Notes under the pieces: generated by a model
What the model was told of the DNA's origin: nothing
What the model saw: the letters and a program-made list of their open reading frames with translations, nothing else
Databases searched by the model: none
Shown: piece after piece, positions 25,226-34,057 of the stretch
Numbering within the stretch: the stretch's first letter is position 1
Layout: every line of letters starts with the position of its first letter
Assembly (NCBI RefSeq): GCF_043194295.1
Contig: NZ_JBAFVK010000002.1
From: Xanthobacter autotrophicus
GTDB taxonomy: Bacteria; Pseudomonadota; Alphaproteobacteria; Rhizobiales; Xanthobacteraceae
Length of the DNA: 64,000 nt
Reading direction: 5' to 3' (one strand)
Translations under genes and position numbers: made by a program

Positions 25226-25987
25226 ATGCTGGACTGGATTACGTCGCCGGAAGCCTGGGCGGCACTCGTGACGCTCACGGCCATGGAGATCATCCTCGGC
25301 ATCGACAATGTGGTGTTCATCTCCCTGGTGGTGCAGAAGCTGCCCCCGGCCCAGGCGCTGCGGGCACGGCAGGTGGGGCTTTCCGCCGCGCTCATCCTGC
25401 GCATCGCCCTCCTGTTCGCGCTCACCTGGCTCATCGGCCTGCAGCAGACCCTGTTCTCCGCCTTCGGCCACGACTTCTCCTGGCGCGACATCATCCTCAT
25501 GGCCGGCGGCGCCTTCCTCATCGCCAAGGCCACCCAGGAAATGCACGGCGCGCTGGAGGGCGAGGACGAGCCGGAGGCCGACGACGGCCCCGGGGCCTAC
25601 GCGCAGCGGGCCTTCATGGCGGTGGTGGTGCAGGTGATCCTGCTCGACCTCGTGTTCTCGGTGGACTCCATCCTCACCGCCATCGGCATGGCGGAGCATC
25701 TCGCCATCATGGTGCTGGCGGTGATTATCGCGGTGTCCATCATGTTCGCCGCCTCGGGCCCGCTGTCCGCCTTCATCGCCGCCCATCCCACCACCAAGAT
25801 GCTGGCGCTGGCCTTCCTCGTGCTCATCGGCTTCACGCTGGTGGCGGACGGCTTCGGCGCCCACATCCCGAAGGGCTATATCTATGCGGCCATGGCCTTC
25901 TCGGTGATGGTGGAGATGCTGAACGTCGCCGCCTCCGGCCGGCGCCGGCGGCGGATCGCTGCGCGGCACGCGGAGGAGCAGCAATGA
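25226..25987 (+). CDS. TerC-family integral membrane protein
   Basis: 253 residues from ATG 25226 (MLDWITSPEAWAALVTL), preceded by a GGGGG stretch. An alternative GTG start at 25211 adds five residues. About seven hydrophobic segments carry the two TerC signatures MEIILGIDNVVFIS near the N-terminus and DLVFSVDSILTAIG in the middle, with acidic residues inside membrane helices that suggest metal-ion handling. Relatives (Alx, MeeY) export manganese; tellurium resistance gave the family its name. It overlaps the next gene, an SDR dehydrogenase, by 4 bases. Confidence 0.9.
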   Translation: MLDWITSPEAWAALVTLTAMEIILGIDNVVFISLVVQKLPPAQALRARQVGLSAALILRIALLFALTWLIGLQQTLFSAFGHDFSWRDIILMAGGAFLIAKATQEMHGALEGEDEPEADDGPGAYAQRAFMAVVVQVILLDLVFSVDSILTAIGMAEHLAIMVLAVIIAVSIMFAASGPLSAFIAAHPTTKMLALAFLVLIGFTLVADGFGAHIPKGYIYAAMAFSVMVEMLNVAASGRRRRRIAARHAEEQQ

Positions 25988-26736
25988 CCGACAAGGTCCT
26001 CGTGGTGACGGGCGGCAGCCGGGGCATCGGCGCCGCCTGCGTGATCAAGGCCGCCCAGGCGGGCTATGGCCGGATCGCGCTCAACTACACCAGCGATGCC
26101 ATCGCAGCGGAAGCCACAGCGGCCGCCGCCCGCGCCCACGGTGCCGAGGTGGCGGTGATCAAGGGCGACATGGCCGCCCCCGCCGACATCGCCCACCTGT
26201 TCGCCGAGACCGACTCCCGCCTCGGCCCGGTGACCCATCTCGTCAACAACGCCGGCATCACCGGCCGCGCCTCGGCCTTTGCCGATGCTGATCCCGCCGA
26301 GATCGCCCGCGTCATCGACCTCAACGTCACCGGCGCGCTGCTGGTGGCCCAGGCGGCGGTCAGGCGCATGTCCACGGCGCGCGGGGGGAAAGGCGGCGCC
26401 ATTGTCAACATCTCCTCCATGGCGGCGATCCTGGGCTCTGCCGGCGAATATGTCTGGTACGCCGCGAGCAAGGGCGCCATCGACAGCTTCACCGTCGGCC
26501 TCGGCCGCGAGCTGGCGCGGGAGGGCGTGAGGGTGAACGGGGTGGCGCCGGGCCTCATCGCCACCGACATCCACGACACCAGCGGCGTCACCGGCCGGCT
26601 GGACCGGCTGGTGCCCACAACACCCATGGGCCGCGCCGGCACCGCCGACGAGGTGGCCGAGGCGGTGCTGCACCTGCTCTCGGACGCCGCGAGCTACACC
26701 ACCGGCGCCATCCTGAAGGTCTCCGGCGGGCGCTGA
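25984..26736 (+). CDS. Short-chain dehydrogenase/reductase
   Basis: 250 residues beginning at an ATG inside the terC stop (ATGA overlap), so translation is coupled. Rossmann motif GGSRGIGAAC lies near the N-terminus, NNAGI near residue 90, the catalytic serine in NISSMAA, and the YxxxK motif in WYAASKGA. NAD(P)-dependent oxidation or reduction of an alcohol or ketone is expected; the substrate is unknown. Pairing with TerC is probably an accident of operon building. The C-terminal TTGAILKVSGGR is a normal SDR ending. Confidence 0.92.
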   Translation: MTDKVLVVTGGSRGIGAACVIKAAQAGYGRIALNYTSDAIAAEATAAAARAHGAEVAVIKGDMAAPADIAHLFAETDSRLGPVTHLVNNAGITGRASAFADADPAEIARVIDLNVTGALLVAQAAVRRMSTARGGKGGAIVNISSMAAILGSAGEYVWYAASKGAIDSFTVGLGRELAREGVRVNGVAPGLIATDIHDTSGVTGRLDRLVPTTPMGRAGTADEVAEAVLHLLSDAASYTTGAILKVSGGR

Positions 26737-26804
26737 GGGTGCTTGCGGGCGCCGGACGCCGGCCTATGATCCCCGGCGTCGCGGCGAAAAAGGGGTCTGG
26801 CGTC

Positions 26805-27779
26805 ATGGTCCATGCGGTTCGGGTGCATCAGACGGGCGGTCCCGAGGTGCTGGCCTATGAGGCGGTCGAGGTGCCTCCCCCCGGGCGCGGCGAGGTGCAG
26901 ATTCGCCAGACCGCCATCGGCCTCAACTTCATCGACGTCTATTTCCGCACCGGCCTCTACAAGGCGGCGAGCCTGCCCTTCATCCCCGGCAACGAGGGCG
27001 CCGGCGTGGTGGAGGCCGTGGGGCCGGACGTGAACGACTTCCACCCCGGCGACCGGGTGGCCTATGCCATGGCCATCGGCGCCTATGCCGAGGTGCGCAA
27101 CGTGCCTGCCGCGGTGCTGCTGCACCTGCCCGCCTCCATCGACGACCAGACCGCTGCCGCCATGATGCTGAAGGGCATGACGGCGCAGTATCTCGTGCGC
27201 CGCACCCATCACATCAAGCCGGGCGACGTGATTCTGGTGCAGGCGGCAGCCGGTGGCGTGGGGCTCATCCTGTGCCAGTGGGCCAAGCACCTGGGCGCCA
27301 CCGTCATCGGCACCGTGGGCTCCAAGGACAAGGCCGAGCTGGCCCTCTCCCACGGCTGCGACGAGGTGATTCTCTACCGGGACGAGGATTTCGTGCACCG
27401 TGTGAAGGAGATCACCGCCGGCAAGCTGTGCGACGTGGTCTATGACGGGGTGGGACAGGCGACCTATCCCGCCTCCCTCGACTGCCTGAAGCCGCTGGGC
27501 CTGTGGGTGAGCTTCGGCAACGCCTCCGGCGCCATCAAGAATTTCGACCTGTTGGCGCTCTCGCAGAGGGGTTCGCTGTTCGCCACCCGCCCGACCCTCG
27601 CCACCTTCGTGGCCAAGCGCCATGACCTGATCGCCACCGCCAACGACCTGTTCGAGGCGGTGCTGACCGGCGCGGTGAAGATCCCGGTCCACCAGACCTA
27701 TGCGCTGAAAGACGTGCAGAAGGCCCACAAGGACCTCGAATCGCGCAAGACCACGGGGTCCACCCTGCTGCTGCCGTAG
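26805..27779 (+). CDS. Quinone oxidoreductase, zinc-independent MDR family
   Basis: 324 residues from ATG 26805 (MVHAVRVHQTGGPEVL). The medium-chain dehydrogenase layout is seen: a GroES-like half with PFIPGNEGAGVVEAVG, then a Rossmann half with QAAAGGVGLILCQWAKHLGA (NADPH site). The structural zinc cysteines are absent, so it belongs with zeta-crystallin/Qor enzymes that reduce quinones with NADPH. It lies 68 bases after the SDR gene and may be cotranscribed. The in-frame upstream ATG at 26769 has no fit to the family. Confidence 0.92.
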   Translation: MVHAVRVHQTGGPEVLAYEAVEVPPPGRGEVQIRQTAIGLNFIDVYFRTGLYKAASLPFIPGNEGAGVVEAVGPDVNDFHPGDRVAYAMAIGAYAEVRNVPAAVLLHLPASIDDQTAAAMMLKGMTAQYLVRRTHHIKPGDVILVQAAAGGVGLILCQWAKHLGATVIGTVGSKDKAELALSHGCDEVILYRDEDFVHRVKEITAGKLCDVVYDGVGQATYPASLDCLKPLGLWVSFGNASGAIKNFDLLALSQRGSLFATRPTLATFVAKRHDLIATANDLFEAVLTGAVKIPVHQTYALKDVQKAHKDLESRKTTGSTLLLP

Positions 27780-27789
27780 GCCGCCGCCT

Positions 27790-28668
27790 CTATCGCGGCG
27801 CCGTCGCATCCATCAGATGGCGCGCGGCATAGAGTTCCGGATAGAGCCGGTTGCGGAACTGGCTCGCCGCCGGCTCCGTACCCGCCAGCAGCCGGTCGAT
27901 AGCGCCGGCCTGCTCGGTCTCGGCCCAGGGACGGCGGGGCGTGGGCCGGTCGTCGAGCCAGAATTCGTTCCAATCGAACGTGGTCTCGATCAGCTCCCGC
28001 GCGAAGGCGGCGCCTTCCGCCAGCGCGCCTTGAAGCACCACGTCGATATAGGACTGGACCAACGGGAAGGCCGCGTCGGGCGGGACGCCGTTGCCCGGCG
28101 CGCCCGCCTCCCCACTCAGGTCGACGCCCATCTCCACGCCTTTGGGCACATAGATCCACACGCGGCCCGATCGCGGCAGGCCCTGCCAGCCCACCGCCTC
28201 CAGAAGAGCCGGCTCCACCTCGACCCGCCGGTAGCCGCCCTCGCGCCGGTCAAAGGCGGCCATCTCCTCGGCGTCGCGCACGGGGAAGACCACGCCGTTG
28301 ATGGAAGACGGCACCTCCCCCTCGCGCGGGCGGCGCAGCCCCAGTGCGGTGAAGCCGGCCCCGGACCGCGCCCCGCCACGGGCGACGAAGCCCCGCACCA
28401 GGCCGAACCGCGCCGACACCCGCGCCGGAACCGCCACGACCCGTCGTCGCGACGTGGAGGTCCGCGATGGCTCGCTGATGAGCGTGCCGTAGCCGAACAG
28501 GAAGTCGGACGGCTGGTCGGCCAGCCCCTCACCCCAGAAATCGCGCGCCGCCGCCGGACCGGTCGCCACGGCAAGACCCGCGAGTCCGAGCAGCACATCC
28601 CGCCGGGACGGCGATCGACGCCCGCGACGAACTTCCCCACCGTGCGCGCCGTCCGATCGTCCTGCCAT
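27790..28668 (-). CDS. Gamma-glutamylcyclotransferase-fold protein with twin-arginine signal
   Basis: About 292 residues from ATG 28668. The N-terminus has a Tat-like signal (SRRDVLLGLAGLAVATG) ending near AAA. The mature part begins with FLFGYGTLIS, the YGSL-type loop of the gamma-glutamylcyclotransferase-like fold, and later has FDRREGGYRRVEVE with the expected acidic residue. Cytosolic relatives cleave gamma-glutamyl amines or glutathione; an exported one is unusual. The C-terminal 130 residues are an extra region I do not recognise. It is convergent with the quinone oxidoreductase gene and divergent from malyl-CoA lyase. Function is not established. Confidence 0.65.
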   Translation of the reverse strand: MAGRSDGAHGGEVRRGRRSPSRRDVLLGLAGLAVATGPAAARDFWGEGLADQPSDFLFGYGTLISEPSRTSTSRRRVVAVPARVSARFGLVRGFVARGGARSGAGFTALGLRRPREGEVPSSINGVVFPVRDAEEMAAFDRREGGYRRVEVEPALLEAVGWQGLPRSGRVWIYVPKGVEMGVDLSGEAGAPGNGVPPDAAFPLVQSYIDVVLQGALAEGAAFARELIETTFDWNEFWLDDRPTPRRPWAETEQAGAIDRLLAGTEPAASQFRNRLYPELYAARHLMDATAPR

Positions 28669-28697
28669 GAAGTCGTGTTGCACCGGCACGCCACCTA

Positions 28698-28709
28698 TGC
28701 TGCATTGCA
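28698..28709 (-). promoter_or_regulatory. PhaR/PhbF-like motif in the divergent mcl promoter region
   Basis: On the minus strand TGCAATGCAGCA (28709-28698) matches TGCRNYGCASMA at every position. It lies in the 98-base gap between the divergent Tat-signal gene (start 28668) and the malyl-CoA lyase gene (start 28767), where it could act on either promoter. The same pattern is found upstream of pdhA and acnA. Confidence 0.4.
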
Positions 28710-28766
28710 TTCAACAGGTTGGCGGCCCAGGCACGAAGCCGTGCCGCCGGATCCATGGGGGGACAG

Positions 28767-29807
28767 ATGAAGCTGCCACGCCAATTCTTCAAGCCGCTGG
28801 CCATCGGCGCGCCCGCACCTTACCGCGAGCTGCCGGTGCAGCTTGAGCGTATGATTCATTTCGTTCCGCCGCATCTGGAGAAGATGCGCAACAAGGTGCC
28901 GGACATCGCCAAGCAGGTGGATGTGGTGCTCGGCAACCTTGAGGACGCCATCCCCTCCGACGCCAAGGAAGCCGCCCGCCGGGGTTTCATCGAGATGGCC
29001 AAGGCCACCGATTTCGGCTCCACCGGCCTGTGGACCCGCATTAATTGTCTCAACAGCCCCTGGGTGCTGGACGACATCGTGGAGATCGTCAGCGAGATCG
29101 GCGGCAAGCTGGACGTGATCATGCTGCCCAAGGTGGAGGGCGCCTGGGACGTGCACTATCTCGACCAGTTGCTCGCTCAGCTGGAAGCCAAGCACGCCAT
29201 CGGCAAGCCGATCCTCATCCACGCCATCCTGGAGACCGCCGAAGGCGTCAAGAACGTGGAGGAAATCGCCAGCGCCTCTCCCCGCATGCACGGCATGAGT
29301 CTCGGACCGGCGGACCTTGCCGCCTCCCGCGCCATGAAGACCACCCGCGTCGGCGGCGGCCATCCGGACTACAAGGTGCTTGCGGACGCCGACGGCGACA
29401 CGCCGCGCGCCGGCTACCAGCAGGACCTGTGGCACTACACCGTCGGCAAGATGGTGGACGCCTGCGCCGCCAACGGCATCAAGCCTTTCTATGGCCCGTT
29501 CGGCGACTTCTCCGACCTCGCGGCCTGCGAGAGCCAGTTCCGCAACGCCTTCCTGCAGGGCTGCGTCGGCGCCTGGTCGCTGCACCCCACCCAGATCGAC
29601 ATCGCCAAGCGCGTGTTCTCGCCGGATCCGGGTGAGGTGGCCTTCGCCCTCAAGATCCTGGAAGCCATGCCCGACGGCGCCGGCGCGGTGATGATCGACG
29701 GCAAGATGCAGGACGACGCAACCTGGAAGCAGGCTAAGGTGATCGTCGACCTTGCCCGTATTGTCGCAGCCAAGGATCCGGAAATGGGCAAAGCCTACGG
29801 ACTGTGA
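28767..29807 (+). CDS. mcl: L-malyl-CoA/beta-methylmalyl-CoA lyase, HpcH/HpaI family
   Basis: 346 residues from ATG 28767 (MKLPRQFFKPLAIGAPAPYR), preceded by a GGGGGAC Shine-Dalgarno sequence. TIM-barrel CoA-ester lyase with GNLEDAIPSDAKEAAR, MLPKVEGAWDVHYL, ILETAEGV and MSLGPADLAASRAMKTTR, the pattern of the Methylobacterium/Rhodobacter Mcl group rather than citrate lyase beta. It splits malyl-CoA or methylmalyl-CoA into glyoxylate plus acetyl- or propionyl-CoA, a step of the serine cycle and the ethylmalonyl-CoA pathway. That would suit a methylotroph or C2-assimilating alphaproteobacterium. No pathway partner is adjacent. Confidence 0.9.
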   Translation: MKLPRQFFKPLAIGAPAPYRELPVQLERMIHFVPPHLEKMRNKVPDIAKQVDVVLGNLEDAIPSDAKEAARRGFIEMAKATDFGSTGLWTRINCLNSPWVLDDIVEIVSEIGGKLDVIMLPKVEGAWDVHYLDQLLAQLEAKHAIGKPILIHAILETAEGVKNVEEIASASPRMHGMSLGPADLAASRAMKTTRVGGGHPDYKVLADADGDTPRAGYQQDLWHYTVGKMVDACAANGIKPFYGPFGDFSDLAACESQFRNAFLQGCVGAWSLHPTQIDIAKRVFSPDPGEVAFALKILEAMPDGAGAVMIDGKMQDDATWKQAKVIVDLARIVAAKDPEMGKAYGL

Positions 29808-29880
29808 CAGAATTGATTAACCTTGCAGTACATTGCCGTTACGGAAGGTCAATCGCGACGGCACAGTGAAGAGGCGGGAC

Positions 29881-30414
29881 ATGGGCAGTCACGACAAAGC
29901 GCGCGCGAAACCCGCCACCGGCGCGCCTGCGCCGGATGGCAACAGCATCGCGTCGGCATCCGAGTCCAAGGCCGGCGCTGCGGTGCTTGAGTCCAAGAGC
30001 GGAACGAGCGAGAGCAAAGGCGTGGCTGCGGTGCCTGAAGGTGCAGCAGCTGGGCCGCTTTCCGGCGTCGCGACAGATTTCCGCTCCCCCATGCGAGAGG
30101 GCAAGTTCCGGATCGGAGAGGTTGTGAGGCACAAGCACTTCCCGTTCCGCGGCGTCGTTTTCGATGTGGACCCGGTGTTCGACAACACCGAGGAATGGTG
30201 GCTCTCCATCCCCGAGGAGATCCGCCCCCACAAGGACCAGCCCTTCTACCACCTGCTCGCCGAGAATGCGGACAGCGAATATGTTGCCTATGTCTCCGAG
30301 CAGAACCTGGAACGGGACTTCTCCGAGGAGCCGGTGCGCCATCCCAAGGTGAACGAGGCCCTGACCGACGACGGTGCCGGCGGCTGGCGGGTGCGGCGCG
30401 ACCTCATCAACTGA
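29881..30414 (+). CDS. hspQ: HspQ-like protein with low-complexity N-terminal extension
   Basis: 177 residues from ATG 29881 (MGSHDKARAK), with an AAGAGGCGGGAC Shine-Dalgarno region. The C-terminal 105 residues carry the HspQ/YccV core: KFRIGEVVRHKHFPFRGVVF, EEWWLSIPEEIRPHKDQPFY, YVAYVSEQNLERD. E. coli HspQ binds hemimethylated oriC and is a specificity factor for the Lon protease. The first 70 residues are an Ala/Ser/Lys-rich, apparently disordered extension absent from the E. coli protein. It follows mcl by 73 bases and ends in a shared terminator with the convergent ialB. Confidence 0.85.
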   Translation: MGSHDKARAKPATGAPAPDGNSIASASESKAGAAVLESKSGTSESKGVAAVPEGAAAGPLSGVATDFRSPMREGKFRIGEVVRHKHFPFRGVVFDVDPVFDNTEEWWLSIPEEIRPHKDQPFYHLLAENADSEYVAYVSEQNLERDFSEEPVRHPKVNEALTDDGAGGWRVRRDLIN

Positions 30415-30458
30415 AATCGGATCCGCGAAAGGGACAGGCCACGCGGGCTGCGGACATG

Positions 30459-30495
30459 AAAAAGGGCCGGCATCTTCATGCCGGCCCTTTTTATT
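30459..30495. terminator. Bidirectional Rho-independent terminator
   Basis: Stem AGGGCCGGCAT/ATGCCGGCCCT with a CTTC loop, flanked by an A run on the left and TTTTTATT on the right. It therefore works for hspQ on the plus strand and for transcripts coming leftward from ialB on the minus strand. Confidence 0.9.
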
Positions 30496-30540
30496 GAACG
30501 CTGGCAGGGCGGCGCGCCGCCCTGAATTACTGCCTCAGGA

Positions 30541-31350
30541 TCACTGGGCGCCCTGCGCCTTGGCGCGCTCGAGCTCCTGACCCTTCTTCAGGAGAGCGGC
30601 CTTGCCCTGCTCTTCCTGCTGCTGGGCTGCGGCGCGCGCTTCTTCCATGCGCTTGCGCTCCTGCTCCATGGCCACCTTGGCGTCCATGCCGGGGCCGTCA
30701 TAGGCCTTGCCGAAATCGGCATTGGAGATGGGCAGGCTGAGGGTGCGGCCAGTACCGTTCACCATCTGCAGGTACACGGCATTGGCCTTGCGGAACTTGG
30801 CGATGAAGCTGCCGTCGACTTCGAGGTCGCCGATGCAGGTGGCGCCGCCGCCCTGGATGGGCTGGCACAGCACGAAGGGGATGTTCACCGGGTCCTTGTC
30901 GAGGGTGATGCGCAGGCCGGGCTGGAGGCGCATGCCGAGGGGCACGGAAATGTTGATGCGCTTCTTAGGCTCATCCTGCATCTCGACGATGTCGACCTTG
31001 GCGATGGCCTGATTCTCGACGCCCAGCACCTGGGTGAGCACGCACACCTGCTTCTTCCGCTCCGGGATCTCCTGGCAGATCTTCTGCCACGGGGAGGCGG
31101 AGAACTTCACGTCGGCTTCGCCCTGGGGCTGGCCGGGGCCAGCCTGGCCCTGCTGGGGCGCGGCAACAGGCGCCTGGGCGGCCGGAGCGGCGGGCTTGGC
31201 CGCGGGAGCGGCGGGCTTGGCCGCAGGCTTGGCCGCAGGCGCGGGCTGAGCTGGCGGGGTCTGGGAAAAGGCCGGGCCGGCGAACGCCACAGCGAGCAGC
31301 GTGGCGGCAACCCCGGCCGTGAGCCGCGCGTTGAATTTGGTCATGGTCAT
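30541..31350 (-). CDS. Invasion-associated locus B (IalB) family secreted protein
   Basis: 269 residues from ATG 31350 (or 31344). Signal peptide with cleavage near GPAFSQ (about residue 29), then a 50-residue Pro/Ala/Lys linker, then the IalB core with WQKICQEIPERKKQVCVLTQ and LCQPIQGGGATCIGDLEV, whose four cysteines probably form two disulfides. The tail (QERKRMEEARAAAQQQEEQG) is a charged helix. In Bartonella IalB aids erythrocyte invasion, but family members are widespread in free-living alphaproteobacteria with unknown periplasmic roles. It stands alone. Confidence 0.88.
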   Translation of the reverse strand: MTMTKFNARLTAGVAATLLAVAFAGPAFSQTPPAQPAPAAKPAAKPAAPAAKPAAPAAQAPVAAPQQGQAGPGQPQGEADVKFSASPWQKICQEIPERKKQVCVLTQVLGVENQAIAKVDIVEMQDEPKKRINISVPLGMRLQPGLRITLDKDPVNIPFVLCQPIQGGGATCIGDLEVDGSFIAKFRKANAVYLQMVNGTGRTLSLPISNADFGKAYDGPGMDAKVAMEQERKRMEEARAAAQQQEEQGKAALLKKGQELERAKAQGAQ

Positions 31351-31713
31351 CGTGGCCTTTCTTGTGGTCTGAGCCGCCGGGGCTCCGGCCGCGCATGCGC
31401 TAGGGCCGGGGCGCCGCACCCCCCTCTCTCGGACCCCGGCTCTCTCAAGCCCAATTGAGGCGAGAAGGTGACGGGCCGCAGCCGCACGGGGAACATGCGC
31501 GCCCGCACCCATTCCTAGCGTCGGGACAGCGTGTGCTACCTTGCCGAGGAATAAGGCCAACACACGGCCGAAAGGCTGGCTTGAACAGTCAAATGTGCCG
31601 CGGCGGTACCACGAGAAGACTGGTTCGATCCATACGATTCGTGAACGGGCCGGCGTGCATGTTGGCGGTGCAGCCAGCAGCGGCAAGCTGGGGCGGCAAG
31701 CTGGGAATACGTC
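31351..31713. other. Intergenic region between ialB and a solute-binding protein gene
   Basis: About 360 bases between divergent genes. A small direct repeat of GCGGCAAGCTGGG occurs twice near 31680-31708, just upstream of the solute-binding protein start. I noted a GGTTCGATCC at about 31622-31631 reminiscent of a tRNA T-loop, but no tRNA can be folded around it. No other feature stands out. Confidence 0.45.
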
Positions 31714-33567
31714 ATGAGGAGCGGTTTGAGCCAGCGTTCGCGATGGCACCGGAGCGGTCCCGGGAGGGGGAGAGGGGCCAGAAGCTGGCTTCTCGCGCTC
31801 CTGCTTCTGGCTGCGCCTGCGCAGGTGTCCGCGCAGCCGCTGGACCGGGCGCCGGCCATCGCCATGCGCGGCCTGCCGGACCTGCCGGCGCACTTCGCCG
31901 CCCTGCCCTATGCCGACCCGAGCGCCCCCAAGGGCGGGCACCTGGACCTGTCGCTGCTCGGCACCTTCGACAGCCTCAACCCCTTTATCGTCAAGGGTTC
32001 CGCTCCGCTCTTTATGCGCAACAACGTGATCGAGAGCCTGATGGCGCGCTCCCTCGACGAGCCGTTCACGCTCTACCCGCTGCTGGCACAGAGCGTGACC
32101 ACCGATGCCGAGCGCAGCTTTGTCGCCTTCGCCCTCGATCCCGCCGCCCGCTTCTCCGACGGCAGCCCCGTCACCGCCGAAGACGTGCTGTTCTCGTTCG
32201 CCCTCATGCGCGACATGGGCCGGCCAAACCACCGGCTTTATTACGGAAAAATCTCCAAGGCCGAAGCGCCGGATGCCCACACGGTCCGCTTCGCCTTCAC
32301 CGAGCCCGACCCGGAACTGCCGCTGATCATGGGCCTCATGCCGGTGTTCAAACAGGCCAGCATCGACCGCGACCACTTCGAGGAGACCACGCTCACGCCC
32401 CTTACCGGCTCCGGTCCGTACCGGGTCGGGGCGGTGGATGCGGGTGCGTCGGTGACGCTGGAGCGCAACCCGGACTATTGGGGACGCACCCTGGCGTTCA
32501 ACCGAGGTCTCTATAACTTCGACAGGATCCGCTACTTCTACTTCAGGGACGCCAACACCGAGTTCGAGGCCTTCAAGAAGGGGCTCATCGACGCCCGGTT
32601 CGAGTCCGACCCCGGCCGCTGGGAGACCGGCTACGACTTTCCCGCCGCGCGCTCGGGGGAGGTGGTCAAGGAGCTGATACCCACTGGAACGCCAAAGCCT
32701 TACTCGGCCTTCGTGTTCAATACGCGCCGCCCGCTGTTCGCCGATCGCCGCGTCCGCCACGCCCTCATCGAGCTGTTCGATTTCGAGTGGCTGGACACGA
32801 ATTTCTACCACGGCCTCTACCGGCGGACGGCGAGCTATTTCGAAGGTTCGGTGCTTTCAAGTTCGGGAATGCCGGCCGACGCCCGCGAGCGGGCCCTGCT
32901 CGACCCCTTTCCCGATGCCGTGGTGCCGGATGTGCTGGCCGGCACCTTCCGTCCGCCGGTCTCCGACGGCTCCGGCCGCGACCGGGAGCGCTTGAAGGCC
33001 GCGCTCCAGCTTCTCGACAAGGCGGGGTGGATGCTGCGGCAGGGGGCGCTGGTGAACCGGGAGACCGGACGGCCCTTCGCCTTCGAGATCATGGTGACCA
33101 CCCGCGAGATGGAGCGCCTCGCCCTCGCCTATCAGAGCCAGCTCAAGAGGGCGGGCATCGCCGCGCATGTGCGGTACGTGGATGCAGTTCAGTTCGATGC
33201 CCGGCGGGGCGCCTACGACTTCGACATGATGCCCTATGCCTGGGGCCAGTCGCTGTCCCCCGGTAATGAGCAGGCGTTCTATTTCGGCTCCGCAGCCGCC
33301 GACACGCCAGGCTCGCGCAATTATATGGGAGCGAAATCCCCCGCCATCGATGCCGCCATCGCCGCCTTGCTGGCGGCCCGCGACGAGGACGACTACGTCT
33401 CCGCCGCCCGCGCCCTCGACCGGGTGCTGGTGTCGGGCGCCTATGGGGTGCCGCTGTTCCACACGCCGGGCCAATGGCTCGCCCGCTGGACCCGGATCGA
33501 ACGCCCGCGGCGCGCCTCCCTCTACGGCACCCTGCCGGAGACCTGGTGGCGCGCGCCCGGCAAGTAA
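31714..33567 (+). CDS. Extracellular solute-binding protein, family 5 (YejA-like)
   Basis: 617 residues. A signal peptide with an arginine-rich n-region and the hydrophobic core WLLALLLLAAPAQVSA ends near residue 40. The mature part is a peptide-binding SBP family 5 protein: SAPKGGHLDLSLLGTFDSLN near the start, FSDGSPVTAEDVLFSF in the middle and GVPLFHTPGQWLARW near the end. The closest recognisable type is YejA, the binding protein of an oligopeptide/microcin C importer. No permease or ATPase genes are adjacent, so it is an orphan or uses a transporter encoded elsewhere. Confidence 0.9.
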   Translation: MRSGLSQRSRWHRSGPGRGRGARSWLLALLLLAAPAQVSAQPLDRAPAIAMRGLPDLPAHFAALPYADPSAPKGGHLDLSLLGTFDSLNPFIVKGSAPLFMRNNVIESLMARSLDEPFTLYPLLAQSVTTDAERSFVAFALDPAARFSDGSPVTAEDVLFSFALMRDMGRPNHRLYYGKISKAEAPDAHTVRFAFTEPDPELPLIMGLMPVFKQASIDRDHFEETTLTPLTGSGPYRVGAVDAGASVTLERNPDYWGRTLAFNRGLYNFDRIRYFYFRDANTEFEAFKKGLIDARFESDPGRWETGYDFPAARSGEVVKELIPTGTPKPYSAFVFNTRRPLFADRRVRHALIELFDFEWLDTNFYHGLYRRTASYFEGSVLSSSGMPADARERALLDPFPDAVVPDVLAGTFRPPVSDGSGRDRERLKAALQLLDKAGWMLRQGALVNRETGRPFAFEIMVTTREMERLALAYQSQLKRAGIAAHVRYVDAVQFDARRGAYDFDMMPYAWGQSLSPGNEQAFYFGSAAADTPGSRNYMGAKSPAIDAAIAALLAARDEDDYVSAARALDRVLVSGAYGVPLFHTPGQWLARWTRIERPRRASLYGTLPETWWRAPGK

Positions 33568-33583
33568 GCTCTGGCAAATAGGA

Positions 33584-34057
33584 TCAAGCCGGCCGCGCCC
33601 GCACGGCGGCGATGCCGAGGCCGATGAAAACGAGCAGCACCAGCCCCTGGGCCACCGCGAAGGCGGGGGCGCCCGGGGTCGGCGCCAGGGCATGGAGCGC
33701 CGGCACCTTGGCGAAGGCCTGGGCCACCGCCACGAACACCAGGAAATACAGGCTCGCCACCGCCGTGCCCGCATAGATGCCATGCCAGCGCCCGCGCAGC
33801 CCGGCGCCATAGCGCGCGAAAATCGCCGGCAGGAGCACGAGGATGGCCACCGCCCCGACCACGTGGGACGGCAGGACCCCATTGAAGGGAAACAGGAAAC
33901 CAGTCGCGCTGGTGAGGAAGGCGAGGGCGAGGAAGGTGGCCGCCGTGGTCGGCCGGTCGAGGCCGCGCAAGAGGCCCGCCACCACGGCGATGCCGGCGGC
34001 GATGGCGAACAGGCTGATGTAGGTATGGATGCCGGTCAAAGTCGTCGGGTCGAACAT
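33584..34057 (-). CDS. Hypothetical four-helix membrane protein
   Basis: 157 residues from ATG 34057 (MFDPTTLTGIHTYISLFAIA). Hydrophobic segments at about residues 10-30, 40-58, 62-82, 95-115 and 132-152 suggest four or five membrane helices. The loop FPFNGVLPSHVVGA contains the only conserved-looking polar patch. I do not recognise a characterised family. It is convergent with the solute-binding protein gene, 16 bases apart, and appears to be transcribed alone from the long upstream gap. Confidence 0.65.
   Translation of the reverse strand: MFDPTTLTGIHTYISLFAIAAGIAVVAGLLRGLDRPTTAATFLALAFLTSATGFLFPFNGVLPSHVVGAVAILVLLPAIFARYGAGLRGRWHGIYAGTAVASLYFLVFVAVAQAFAKVPALHALAPTPGAPAFAVAQGLVLLVFIGLGIAAVRARPA

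Noticed and set aside
31600..31660. tRNA gene suggested by GGTTCGATCC
   Set aside because: No acceptor, D or anticodon stems can be paired around it.
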